Assembly: GCF_943193205.1 (NCBI RefSeq)
Contig: NZ_CALPDD010000002.1
Span: forward strand, 124,001-188,000
Direction: 5' to 3'
DNA from: Alistipes muris
GTDB lineage: Bacteria > Bacteroidota > Bacteroidia > Bacteroidales > Rikenellaceae
Length of the DNA stretch: 64,000 bases
Below, piece after piece: positions 41,159-48,695 of the stretch. The position numbers were made by a program, and so were the translations under genes. Below the pieces are notes generated by a model. That model ran no database searches and had not been told where the DNA came from. It saw only the letters and a program-made list of their open reading frames with translations. Numbering within the stretch: the first letter of the stretch is position 1; each line of letters begins with the position of its first letter.

Positions 41159-42031
41159 ATGGACTTTCAAATTCGCAACGCCTCCGATGCCTGCCACATC
41201 GACATCGAGGGGACGATCGGAGTGCCCGAAGAATGGCAGTTCGACCAACCGCAGCAGCGTGTGGCCACCTACGAAAAATTCCGCGACGCCGTGCAGCGCA
41301 TCGCCGAAATCGACGCCCCGGAAGTGGTGGTCAACATCCGCTCGACGGGCGGCGACGTCAACGACGCACTGCTGATTCATGACGCTTTGCGCCAACTCCC
41401 GGGCCGCGTCACGACCCGCTGCTACGGCTACACCGCCTCGGCCGCCACCATCATCGCGCAGGCCGCCAGCGAGGGCCGCCGCGAAATTTCGGCCAACGCC
41501 CTCTACCTGATCCACACCTCCATCTGCGCCACCGAGGGCAATGCGGCGGAACTGAGCGGCAAACTTGACCTGCTTCGCCAGACCGACCGCCGGCTGGCCG
41601 AAATCTATGCCGCCCGCTCGGGACGCACCGCAGAGGAGTTCGAGACGCTGATGGCCGAGAACAACGGCAGCGGCCGCTGGCTCTCGCCCGAAGAGACGGT
41701 TGCGGCGGGGCTGGCCGACACGATTGTGGGCGCAGAAGAAAAACCGGCCGAACAAAAGCCCAAGAACGCTGTGCGCGGCTGGGAAAAACTCCTCACCCAC
41801 TTAGGAATCCGCACCCCCGCCCCGCCGCAGCTGCCCAAGGACCGCAATGTCCTGCATTTCGACGACGACCACGCCGCCGCCCAACGCCGCTCGGAAGTCG
41901 CAGCCGAAGAAGCGTTCCTCCATGCCGGACCCACCCGGGTCCTGCCCTGCGACGACCCCGGCTATGCCGAAGCCGTCCGGTCGGCCAACCAACGGGCCTA
42001 CGACGCCGACGCACGCCAGTTCCGGAAATAG
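41159..42031 (+). CDS. ClpP-like phage head maturation protease
   Basis: A 290-residue protein; residues 1-190 have the ClpP/SppA crotonase-like fold: NIRSTGGDVNDALLIHDAL, the Ser nucleophile Ser94 in GYTASAATI, His119 in LYLIHTSI. The remaining 100 residues (KNAVRGWEKLL onward) are unlike ClpP and could be a scaffold or capsid-targeting part. Phages with this type cleave scaffold and capsid proteins; here it lies directly before the capsid gene, as usual for head genes. It is not the housekeeping ClpP: sequence, neighbours and C-terminus differ. Confidence 0.8.
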   Translation: MDFQIRNASDACHIDIEGTIGVPEEWQFDQPQQRVATYEKFRDAVQRIAEIDAPEVVVNIRSTGGDVNDALLIHDALRQLPGRVTTRCYGYTASAATIIAQAASEGRREISANALYLIHTSICATEGNAAELSGKLDLLRQTDRRLAEIYAARSGRTAEEFETLMAENNGSGRWLSPEETVAAGLADTIVGAEEKPAEQKPKNAVRGWEKLLTHLGIRTPAPPQLPKDRNVLHFDDDHAAAQRRSEVAAEEAFLHAGPTRVLPCDDPGYAEAVRSANQRAYDADARQFRK

Positions 42032-42038
42032 CGACGAA

Positions 42039-42115
42039 AATTCACAATTCACAATTCACAATTCACAATTCACAATTCACAATTCACAATTCACAATTCA
42101 CAATTCACAATTCAC
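42039..42115 (+). repeat. Eleven perfect AATTCAC repeats
   Basis: Eleven exact tandem copies of a 7-base unit, the purest array in the window, 7 bases after the protease stop. On the other strand the unit reads GTGAATT, the same class as the AATTRTG arrays. Confidence 0.95.
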
Positions 42116-42122
42116 AAAAAAA

Positions 42123-42182
42123 GTCATGTTGAACGCAATTAAACATCTGTAAAACAGATTCTTCACTTCGTTCAGAATGACA
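42123..42182. repeat. REP-like dispersed repeat, copy 3
   Basis: GTCATGTTGAACG at the left and TTCAGAATGAC at the right, inverted, with CATCTGT and ACAGATTCTTC forming an inner stem. It lies between two heptad arrays, inside the phage cassette. Confidence 0.8.
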
Positions 42183-42217
42183 ATTTTTAATTCCTAATTT
42201 TTCATTTTTAATTACAA
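42183..42217 (+). repeat. A/T-rich heptad array before the capsid gene
   Basis: ATTTTTA, ATTCCTA, ATTTTTC, ATTTTTA, ATTACAA in phase, ending 6 bases before the capsid ATG. Confidence 0.7.
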
Positions 42218-42223
42218 CAAGCC

Positions 42224-43201
42224 ATGAGTTTCTTGGAAAACGCCAAACAGTACACCGGTGCCGACCTCGACACCATCTTCTTCCGACCCTTTCTGACCGG
42301 GCCCTCGGCCCAGGAACTGGGCGTGCGGGTGCTCTACAACATGCCCGTCCCCACCACCGTCCAACTTTGGGACGGACGGCTCAACATCCTTCAGAAACAC
42401 ACCGGAAAAGGCTGGACCGGGGGCGCCGCCGCCACCAAATACCAGAAGACCATCTCCCTGAACCGCGTCAAGGCCGAACTGGGCTTCTCGGCCTCCGACT
42501 ACTTCTCGCTGGTCTACGAGAAAATCGCCACGGGCCCCGACGTCAACATGGACGACCTGACGGGCACCCAACTCGAACAGGCCGAGACCGAATTGTTCCG
42601 GCAAGCCGTCGCCGAGAGCATCCGCGCCACGATGTGGGTGGGCGACATCGAAGCGACGAAAGGCTACAACACTTTCGATGGATTCCTCAAGACCGTCAAC
42701 GACTGCATGGTTGCCGAATCGTTCTACACCCTGCCCTACCAGCAGGCGAGCCTCAACGCACCCGACGGCGTCATCGAGATTTTCGACGCCCTGTGGAAGA
42801 ACGCCGACACACGCCTGCAAGACGGCAAAGCCGAGGGGCAACTTGCGTTCTTCGTCACCTCGGACCTCTATTTCCTCTACGAGAAGTATCTCGACACCAA
42901 AGGCACCGACGCGGCCTACATCGACTCGATGAACGGGCGCCAGACCCTCGCCTACCACGGCATCCCGGTTGTCGACGTGCGGCTGGGCAACTACCTCCCG
43001 GAGACCTCGTTCCACCAGTCGTTCTGCCTGCTGACCGACCGCCGCAACCTGGTGCTGGCGGTCAACACGGCCGACTTCCCGGGCAACGAAGTCCGCATGT
43101 GGTACAACCCCGACGAAATGGAAAACCGCCAGCGCGCCCTCTTCATGGCCGGCTGCGACGTGCTCGACGAAACCCTGCTCGCCTATGCCTACCGCGAATA
43201 A
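42224..43201 (+). CDS. Phage major capsid protein (probable)
   Basis: A 325-residue protein. FLENAKQYTGADLDTIFFRP at the start, LNRVKAELGFSASDYFSLVY, and a C-terminal MENRQRALFMAGCDVLDETL before AYAYRE are typical of a capsid-like subunit: the end fits the P-domain strand where HK97-fold proteins close. No protease cleavage region is obvious at the N-terminus. It lies after the head protease and before the portal gene. The assignment rests mainly on position and shape; sequence identity to a known capsid was not checked. Confidence 0.6.
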   Translation: MSFLENAKQYTGADLDTIFFRPFLTGPSAQELGVRVLYNMPVPTTVQLWDGRLNILQKHTGKGWTGGAAATKYQKTISLNRVKAELGFSASDYFSLVYEKIATGPDVNMDDLTGTQLEQAETELFRQAVAESIRATMWVGDIEATKGYNTFDGFLKTVNDCMVAESFYTLPYQQASLNAPDGVIEIFDALWKNADTRLQDGKAEGQLAFFVTSDLYFLYEKYLDTKGTDAAYIDSMNGRQTLAYHGIPVVDVRLGNYLPETSFHQSFCLLTDRRNLVLAVNTADFPGNEVRMWYNPDEMENRQRALFMAGCDVLDETLLAYAYRE

Positions 43202-43265
43202 ACGCCGCGCCCGCAGAGACCGTAAAGCGCTTCTGCGGGCGCTTTCTCCCCAAAACACCCCTGCC

Positions 43266-44492
43266 ATGGAACGCAAAAACCCCAAAATCGCCCTCGGCGT
43301 CACTGCCCGCACCGACCCCTACGCCACGCTTGGCGCCGCGACGGTCCGCAGCGACAAGTTCTGGCGCTGGGGCGACGACAATCTTTTCCCCAGCGCGCTG
43401 GCGCTGATGGCCCGCCGCTCGAACACCCACCGCCGCATCATCAACGACAAGGCCGACTACATTTCGGGCAAAGGCTTCGTCTGCGACGAGACGGCACAGC
43501 CCCGGCTCCGGGCGTTCGCCGACCGTGTCAATCCGCTGGGCGAAAGCCTGCGGCAGGTGCTCAACAAACTGGCTTTCGACAAGGCGCTTTTCGGCAACGC
43601 CTTTCTGGAAATGGTGACCGACGCGCAGCACTCCTTTCTGGCGCTCTACCACCAGGACGCCACCCGCTGCCGCATCGCCCGCGACGAACGGCACATCCTC
43701 CTGCACCACGACTGGGCGGCCTTCAAACCCGGCGAAGCGCAGACGCTGCCCCTCTACCCCGCATTCGAGGAGCAGGCCGACGGCACCGTGCGATCGCTGA
43801 TCCACTACAAGGACTACGAACCCATGTACACCCACTACGGCGTACCGCCCTACATAGCCGGATTCGGAGCCTCGGCCATCGCCTACAAGACCGACCGCTG
43901 GAACATTTCGCGCCTGGACAACTCGTTCCAGCTCTCGGGCGTCCTGCTGCTCGATTCGGCGGTCGACAACGAAGCCGAAGCCGAACGCATCACGCGGCTG
44001 GCCGAGGAGAAGTTCGCCGGCAACCCCGGGCAGGTCATGTTCGTCATCCGCGACGGCGGCGACGAAAAGGACCATTCGCAGTTCATCCCCATCTCCTCGC
44101 AGAACGAGGGCGACTGGCAGGCGCTCCACGCACAGGCCGTCGGCGACATCGTGGTGGCCCACTCGTGGTTCCGGACCCTGAGCGGGCTCGACTACGCCGG
44201 AGGCTTCAGCGCCGAACGCATCCTCCACGAATACGAAGTGGCGCTCAACACGGTGATTCTCGGCGAGCAGGCCGAACTGATGGAACCCATCCGCGAAGCG
44301 CTCCGCACCGTGGCGGGGCTCGACGCCTCGTCGCTGCAAATCGTCAACCGCCCGCCCACGCGCTCCAAACCCATCTACATGAAGGTCTGGGAAGCGCGCA
44401 AGGCCGACGGCCTGGACTACGACCCCGACGACGAGCGCCAGCAGGCCTTTCTGTCGGAAATCACGAAGTACAACATCCGAAGCATCGAATAA
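43266..44492 (+). CDS. Phage portal protein
   Basis: A 408-residue portal protein: WRWGDDNLFPSALALMARRS, NTHRRIINDKADYISGKGFV, then KALFGNAFLEMVTD and a C-terminal helical part with ILHEYEVALNTVILGEQAEL. This pattern (residual host-vertex ring with a crown-like end) fits phage portals seen in Bacteroidota. The portal is the DNA gate and docking site for the terminase, which is not present here. Start at 43266 (MERKNPKIA) is chosen over 43185, which would overlap the capsid gene. Confidence 0.8.
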   Translation: MERKNPKIALGVTARTDPYATLGAATVRSDKFWRWGDDNLFPSALALMARRSNTHRRIINDKADYISGKGFVCDETAQPRLRAFADRVNPLGESLRQVLNKLAFDKALFGNAFLEMVTDAQHSFLALYHQDATRCRIARDERHILLHHDWAAFKPGEAQTLPLYPAFEEQADGTVRSLIHYKDYEPMYTHYGVPPYIAGFGASAIAYKTDRWNISRLDNSFQLSGVLLLDSAVDNEAEAERITRLAEEKFAGNPGQVMFVIRDGGDEKDHSQFIPISSQNEGDWQALHAQAVGDIVVAHSWFRTLSGLDYAGGFSAERILHEYEVALNTVILGEQAELMEPIREALRTVAGLDASSLQIVNRPPTRSKPIYMKVWEARKADGLDYDPDDERQQAFLSEITKYNIRSIE

Positions 44493-44965
44493 TGAAGACA
44501 CTGATAACTCCGGCGCAGGTGCTCGCAACGGCGTTCGGCGACGGCGAAACCCTCCCGCCCTCGACCGTCGCCGCTGCCGACATCGCCGCCGCCGAAGCCC
44601 GCTGGATCGTCCCGGCCATCGGCCGCAGGCTCCACGAAAAACTGCTGATCGGGGGCTACTCCGACTTCCGCAACGAGTATCTCGCAGCCCCCACGGCTTT
44701 CTACACCCGCGCCCTGCTGCAACCCCGGCTCGACGTGAGAACCGACCGCAACGGCACAATGACCCCCGAATCCGCCTACGGAAAACCTGCCGACGAAGAA
44801 GCCCGGCGCAAACTGCGGCGGCATCTGCTCCTGCAAGCCCGCACCCTGCTCGACCGTGCCGTCGCCTACCTCGACGAACGCCCGGCCCTCTTTCCCGAAT
44901 ACGAACCCGGCGCCAACCCAGCCGCCCGCGGCTCCGTCTGCGGCGGCATCGTACTGCTCCGCTAA
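44492..44965 (+). CDS. DUF6712 head-tail connector-like protein
   Basis: A 157-residue helical protein beginning MKTLITPAQVLATAFGDGE and IVPAIGRRLHEKLLIGGY, the DUF6712 pattern, a gp6-like connector in phage contexts. It shares one base with the portal stop (TAATG). Expected to join the portal to the tail. Confidence 0.75.
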   Translation: MKTLITPAQVLATAFGDGETLPPSTVAAADIAAAEARWIVPAIGRRLHEKLLIGGYSDFRNEYLAAPTAFYTRALLQPRLDVRTDRNGTMTPESAYGKPADEEARRKLRRHLLLQARTLLDRAVAYLDERPALFPEYEPGANPAARGSVCGGIVLLR

Positions 44966-44981
44966 AAAACAATCTTAACTT

Positions 44982-45386
44982 ATGGCAAGAGGTCTGAACA
45001 ACCGCAATCCCGGCAACATCCGCCAGTCGAAAGGCCGCTACAAAGGCGAGGTCCGACCCTCGCGCGACCCGGCGTTCAAACAATTCGAGACCATGGCATG
45101 GGGCTACCGGGCGATTTTCGTGCTGCTCCACACCTACCGCACACGCCACGGACTGCGTACCATCGCCGCAATGATCGCCCGCTGGGCCCCGCCCTCGGAA
45201 AACAAAACCGAACTTTACATCCGCACCGTCTCCTGCCGAAGCGGAATCCCTGCCGACCGGCCGCTCGACACCCGCGACCGTCGCACCATGATTCCCATTG
45301 CGGCAGCCATTTCGTTCGTCGAGAACGGCACGGCCGCCGACATGCACGACGTCGAAAAAGGGTGGGAGCTGTTTGCCGATTCATAA
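44982..45386 (+). CDS. P5-like virion peptidoglycan hydrolase
   Basis: A 134-residue protein of the structural protein P5 family: RGLNNRNPGNIRQSKGRYKG, FKQFETMAWGYRAIFVLLHT, and IARWAPPSENKT. These proteins have a lysozyme-like fold and are found in phage virions or in host copies in many Bacteroidota. There is no signal peptide. Its last codon and TAA lie in an ATTCATA heptad array. Confidence 0.8.
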   Translation: MARGLNNRNPGNIRQSKGRYKGEVRPSRDPAFKQFETMAWGYRAIFVLLHTYRTRHGLRTIAAMIARWAPPSENKTELYIRTVSCRSGIPADRPLDTRDRRTMIPIAAAISFVENGTAADMHDVEKGWELFADS

Positions 45387-45420
45387 TTCATAATTCATAA
45401 TTCATAATTCACAATTCATA
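45379..45420 (+). repeat. ATTCATA heptad array at the end of the cassette
   Basis: ATTCATA four times, ATTCACA, ATTCATA, in phase. It starts in the final codons of the P5-like gene and provides its stop codon. The rest of 45421-45528 shows no gene. Confidence 0.85.
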
Positions 45421-45528
45421 GTTAGCGGAACCAACCGGACACAGCTAACAAAAAGAATTTCCGCACACGAACAACTACAATCCGCCTAAGTTGAGACCCT
45501 CAAAATAACCACTCTACAAGGATTCGCC

Positions 45529-45556
45529 AATTATGAATTGTGAATTTTGAATTATG
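45529..45556 (+). repeat. AATTRTG heptad array upstream of rplY
   Basis: AATTATG, AATTGTG, AATTTTG, AATTATG. The third unit contains the TTTG used as the -33 box. Confidence 0.8.
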
Positions 45557-45577
45557 AATATTTTCTTCGTATCTTTG
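45546..45577 (+). promoter_or_regulatory. rplY-pth promoter
   Basis: TTTG (45546-45549), 20-base spacer, TATCTTTG (45570-45577): a full consensus match. Start site about 45584, leaving a leader of about 78 bases that includes a GC-rich stretch (GCGGTCCGCGAGGCCGC, 45604-45620). Confidence 0.8.
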
Positions 45578-45661
45578 CCCCGCAAACAGGCGGAAATGGG
45601 ATGCGGTCCGCGAGGCCGCGTTGAGAACCGCCGGTGGTAACATCAAAACATTCAAAAACCA

Positions 45662-46237
45662 ATGAAAACCATTGCTGTAAAAGCTGCGAAGCGTGCCGAT
45701 TTCGGCAAGAAGGCCGCCAAGGCGGTGCGTCGCGAGGGGCTGATTCCCTGCGTATTGTGCGGTAACGGCGAGACCGTGTCGTTCTCGGTCGACCCCCGCG
45801 ACATCAAACCCCTGATCTACACCCCCAACTCCTACATCGTCGAATTCGACTTCGACGGCAAGACCGAAAAGGCCGTGCTGCGCGAGGCTCAGTTCCACCC
45901 CGTCCGCGAGGAGATTCTGCACCTCGATTTCTACCGCATCGCCGACGGCAAGCCCGTGTCGATCGCCATTCCGGTGCGTCTGACCGGTAACGCCGAAGGC
46001 GTGAAGGTCGGCGGTAAGCTGGCCCTCTCGGCCCGCAAGTTGACCGTGAGCGCTCTGGTGGAGAACCTGCCCGACGAGATCGTAGTGGACGTAACGCCGC
46101 TGGGCGTCGGCAAGACCATCTTCGTGGGCGACCTGAAGATGGAGAACATCAAGTTCGTGACCCCCGCCACGACGGCCGTATGCGCCGTGCGCGTAACCCG
46201 TGCTTCGCGCGGTGCCGCGGCTGCCGAAGGCAAATAA
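45662..46237 (+). CDS. rplY: 50S ribosomal protein L25 (Ctc type)
   Basis: A 191-residue L25/Ctc protein: the N-terminal 5S rRNA-binding domain (KAAKRADFGKKAAKAVRREG, LIPCVLCGN) plus a second beta domain after about 95 (LEVENLPDEIVVDVTPLGV-like), the longer form common in Bacteroidota. It binds loop E of 5S rRNA in the 50S subunit. A 12-base gap separates it from pth, the usual pairing. Confidence 0.95.
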   Translation: MKTIAVKAAKRADFGKKAAKAVRREGLIPCVLCGNGETVSFSVDPRDIKPLIYTPNSYIVEFDFDGKTEKAVLREAQFHPVREEILHLDFYRIADGKPVSIAIPVRLTGNAEGVKVGGKLALSARKLTVSALVENLPDEIVVDVTPLGVGKTIFVGDLKMENIKFVTPATTAVCAVRVTRASRGAAAAEGK

Positions 46238-46249
46238 CCGCGCTGAGGC

Positions 46250-46813
46250 ATGAAATACCTTATTGTTGGGCTGGGCAACATCGGCGCCGAATATGCCGAC
46301 ACCCGCCACAACATCGGTTTCAAAGTGTTGGACGCTCTCGCCGGAGCGTCCAACACGCTTTTTACCACGGCCCGCTACGGCGACGTGGCCGAACTGAAGC
46401 ACAAGGGCCGCACCCTGGTGCTGCTCAAGCCCTCGACCTACATGAATCTGTCGGGCAAGGCAGTGCGCTACTGGCTCGACGCCGAGAAGATTCCGCGCGA
46501 AAACCTGCTGATCATCTCGGACGACATCGCCCTGCCGTTCGGGACGCTGCGCATCCGGCAGCGGGGAAGCGCCGGCGGCCACAACGGGCTGAAAAACATC
46601 GCCGAGCTGCTGGGCAGCGAGGATTTCGCACGGATGCGGTTCGGCGTGGGCGGCGACTTCCCGCGCGGCCATCAGGTCGACTACGTGCTGGGCGAATGGA
46701 CGGCCGAGGAACGCGAAGCGCTGCCCGAACGGCTCAAGGTCTTCGGCGACGCCGTTCTTTCGTTCGCCACGATCGGTGTAGAACGGACCATGAACTTCTT
46801 CAACAAGAAGTAG
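46250..46813 (+). CDS. pth: Peptidyl-tRNA hydrolase
   Basis: A 187-residue Pth that frees tRNA from dropped-off peptidyl-tRNA. LIVGLGNIGAEYADTRHNIGF with Asn10 and His20, KPSTYMNLSGKAV, ISDDIALPFG with the catalytic Asp, and GSAGGHNGLKNI. Normal length. Ends the rplY-pth operon, with the strong terminator at 46869-46909. Confidence 0.96.
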   Translation: MKYLIVGLGNIGAEYADTRHNIGFKVLDALAGASNTLFTTARYGDVAELKHKGRTLVLLKPSTYMNLSGKAVRYWLDAEKIPRENLLIISDDIALPFGTLRIRQRGSAGGHNGLKNIAELLGSEDFARMRFGVGGDFPRGHQVDYVLGEWTAEEREALPERLKVFGDAVLSFATIGVERTMNFFNKK

Positions 46814-46868
46814 GCGAGCGGCAACAAGCCCCTGCGGTACCGTACCGGCGGGAATCCTCCATCTACTG

Positions 46869-46909
46869 AAAACCCGCTGCATGACGCAAACACTCATGCA
46901 GCGGGTTTT
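46869..46909. terminator. Bidirectional terminator with a perfect 16-bp stem
   Basis: AAAACCCGCTGCATGA (46869-46884), 9-base loop, TCATGCAGCGGGTTTT (46894-46909). A and T runs flank the stem so it can act on both strands, between pth and the convergent MATE pseudogene. Confidence 0.95.
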
Positions 46910-46941
46910 TCCATACGTGCCGCTCAAAGAAAATTCCGTTC

Positions 46942-48028
46942 TCAACTTCTCCGCCGCCAATAGGCCCCGAGCGCCAGCAGGGTGAGCCCCTCCGACAAAG
47001 GCATGGCCAACCAAATACCCGCGACCCCGAACCACCGGGGCAGCAACACGAAACACGGCACAAGAAACACGCATCCGCGCAAAAGAGCGAAAAACGTTGC
47101 CGGACGCACCCGTTCGAGACTCTGGTAATAACCGATGACCGCGAGGTTGACGACGAAGCAGACGAATCCGGCGGCGAAGAGCGGAAACCCCTCGACGGCG
47201 AGCCGGGCCGCCGCCGTCTCCAACGGCAGAAACAGCCCGACCAGCAGCTGCGGACACCCCACGAAAGCCAGCGCGACCGCCCCGCCGCAAAAAACAGCCG
47301 TGGCAAGGGCGACACGCTGTACCGCGGCAACCCGGTCGAGACGGGCGGCTCCGAAGTTGAAGCTGACGATCGGCTGGGCCGACTGGGCCACAGCATTGCC
47401 TATCATGAAAACGAACGGCGCATAGTAGCAGGCTATGCCGAACGCCCCCACACCGTCGTCGCCCAAGTAGTGCATGAAGACCAGATTGCCGGTGAACATC
47501 AGCACGGCCATCGTCGCCTCGCCCAACATGGCCGACGCCCCGATGCGGCACTGGTAACCAATGTTACGCAAGGTGAGACGCAGGCTTTTGCGGCTGGCTT
47601 TGAGAGGATAAAACCGCAATGTCCGAGCCCGACGGAAAAGATAGACCCCGACGATTATGCCTCCTATGGCTACGGCCAGGGTCGACGCGAGCGCCGCTCC
47701 GAAGACGCCCCACCCCAACGGAAAGACGAAGAACCAGTCGAGCACGACGTTGACCAATGCCGAAACGACGCTGCACCACATGGCCAGACGGGGTGCGCCG
47801 TCCAGACGCAACGACCGAACAGCCGGCTCCGACCATCAGTCCGAAGCCTGTGAAGATCATCAGCAGCGGAATGCAGATGTTGATGGCGGCGATGCCGTCG
47901 CTGCCGACCCCATGGCCGACAAAAATGCCGTCGGCGACCGTGACGGCCGAGATACTGAGCATACCCAGCAATGTGGGAACGAAAAATTTGCGGAACAGGC
48001 GGCCTACATGTTCCGTCCCGAGGTCCAA
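46942..48028 (-). pseudogene. MATE-family efflux transporter, broken by one internal deletion
   Basis: The minus strand starts well: MDLGTEHVGRLFRKFFVPTL and VADGIFVGHGVGSDG (48028 to about 47805), then shifts frame. A second frame from about 47811 to 46942 continues with RLDGAPRLAMWCSVVSALVN to the normal C-terminus. Together they give about 365 residues; MATE proteins usually have about 440-450, so about 80 residues (around TM3 and TM4) are missing. The joint reads GTTGCG then TCTGGACGGCG: VVAS on one side and RLDG on the other. A single deletion of about 240 bases would explain both the loss and the frameshift. An exporter cannot work without these helices. Confidence 0.85.
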
Positions 48029-48079
48029 TGCGTTCTTTCCATAAACCGAAATTGCTGTTATTCACCGGCGGACACAAAA

Positions 48080-48127
48080 AAGGCCGGACAAGCGTCGTGG
48101 TTTTACCCAGTCATCTTATCCGGCCTT
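48080..48127 (-). terminator. Hairpin terminator or attenuator in front of the MATE gene
   Basis: On the minus strand AAGGCCGGATAAG (48127-48115) pairs with CTTGTCCGGCCTT (48092-48080), 13 bp with one G-U, loop of 22 bases, then TTTTT. It lies about 40 bases after the start site of the promoter at 48175-48206 and 50 bases before the MATE start, so it could terminate in the leader. Confidence 0.75.
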
Positions 48128-48174
48128 ATAGCGACCCTCCGATGAGGATTACAAAACTCCTTTATATTTCAGCG

Positions 48175-48206
48175 CAAAGATAGCAAATATTTCCTGCCTG
48201 GCCAAA
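48175..48206 (-). promoter_or_regulatory. Promoter of the MATE transcript
   Basis: On the minus strand TTTG (48206-48203), 20-base spacer, TATCTTTG (48182-48175): full consensus. It begins 2 bases after the hslR-like stop. Confidence 0.8.
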
Positions 48207-48208
48207 CG

Positions 48209-48604
48209 CTACTCCTCCTCGTCCACGAATATCCCGTCCATGAGCGAATCGAGCTCCCGGCGCTCCTTTTTGGTGGGGCGTCCGGTGCCGCGGTCGCGGA
48301 AGACGAAGATGGTTTCGCGGGGCACGTTGAGTTTGTCCAGCTCCTCCTGCGGAGTAGTGTTAAGACAATAATCGGGCACGTTCTTGGCGGGCTGACGGCT
48401 CGAAACGAGGTCGAGTACCTTGTAGGAATAAGTCACCTGCTGGCGCTTCACCTCGATGCGGTCGCCGACTTTCACCTCGCGCGACGGCTTGGCGTAGGCC
48501 CCGTTGACGGTCACTTTGTTCGTGCGCACGGCATCCGCCGCATCGCTGCGGGTCTTGAAAATCCGCACGGCCCACAGGTATTTGTCCAGTCGAATATCGT
48601 CCAC
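48209..48604 (-). CDS. S4-domain RNA-binding protein (Hsp15 type)
   Basis: A 131-residue protein with an S4 domain at about 4-65: IRLDKYLWAVRIFKTRSDAA, NKVTVNGAYAKPSREVKVGD. HslR/Hsp15 recognises 50S subunits that carry nascent chains after dissociation. C-terminal part is RDRGTGRPTKKERRELDSLM, a basic/acidic helix. Its start is 81 bases after ftsW, across the inverted heptad arrays. Confidence 0.88.
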   Translation of the reverse strand: MDDIRLDKYLWAVRIFKTRSDAADAVRTNKVTVNGAYAKPSREVKVGDRIEVKRQQVTYSYKVLDLVSSRQPAKNVPDYCLNTTPQEELDKLNVPRETIFVFRDRGTGRPTKKERRELDSLMDGIFVDEEE

Positions 48605-48614
48605 TTTTCGGAAA

Positions 48615-48695
48615 GCTAAAGGTTAAGAATGAAAGGTGAAAAGTATTTTCGGGCGCCGCACTTTTTACCTTTCACATTTCAATTTTCACTTCTCG
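48615..48695. repeat. Inverted heptad arrays between ftsW and the hslR-like gene
   Basis: Left arm GCTAAAG, GTTAAGA, ATGAAAG, GTGAAAA (48615-48642); right arm CTTTTTA, CCTTTCA, CATTTCA, ATTTTCA, CTTCTCG (48661-48695). The arms can form an imperfect hairpin around a GC-rich 18-base middle. The right arm contains the ftsW stop codon. No TAAAACGTTTTA core. Confidence 0.85.

Noticed and set aside
41159-42031. The ClpP-like gene as housekeeping clpP.
   Set aside because: No clpX or tig beside it, a 100-residue C-terminal extension, and it is embedded among capsid and portal genes.
42039-42115. The AATTCAC array as a CRISPR.
   Set aside because: It is a simple 7-base tandem repeat with no spacers and no cas genes nearby.
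45604-45620. A 5S rRNA loop-E mimic in the rplY leader for L25 autoregulation.
   Set aside because: The leader is GC-rich and could fold, but no specific loop-E sequence was recognisable.
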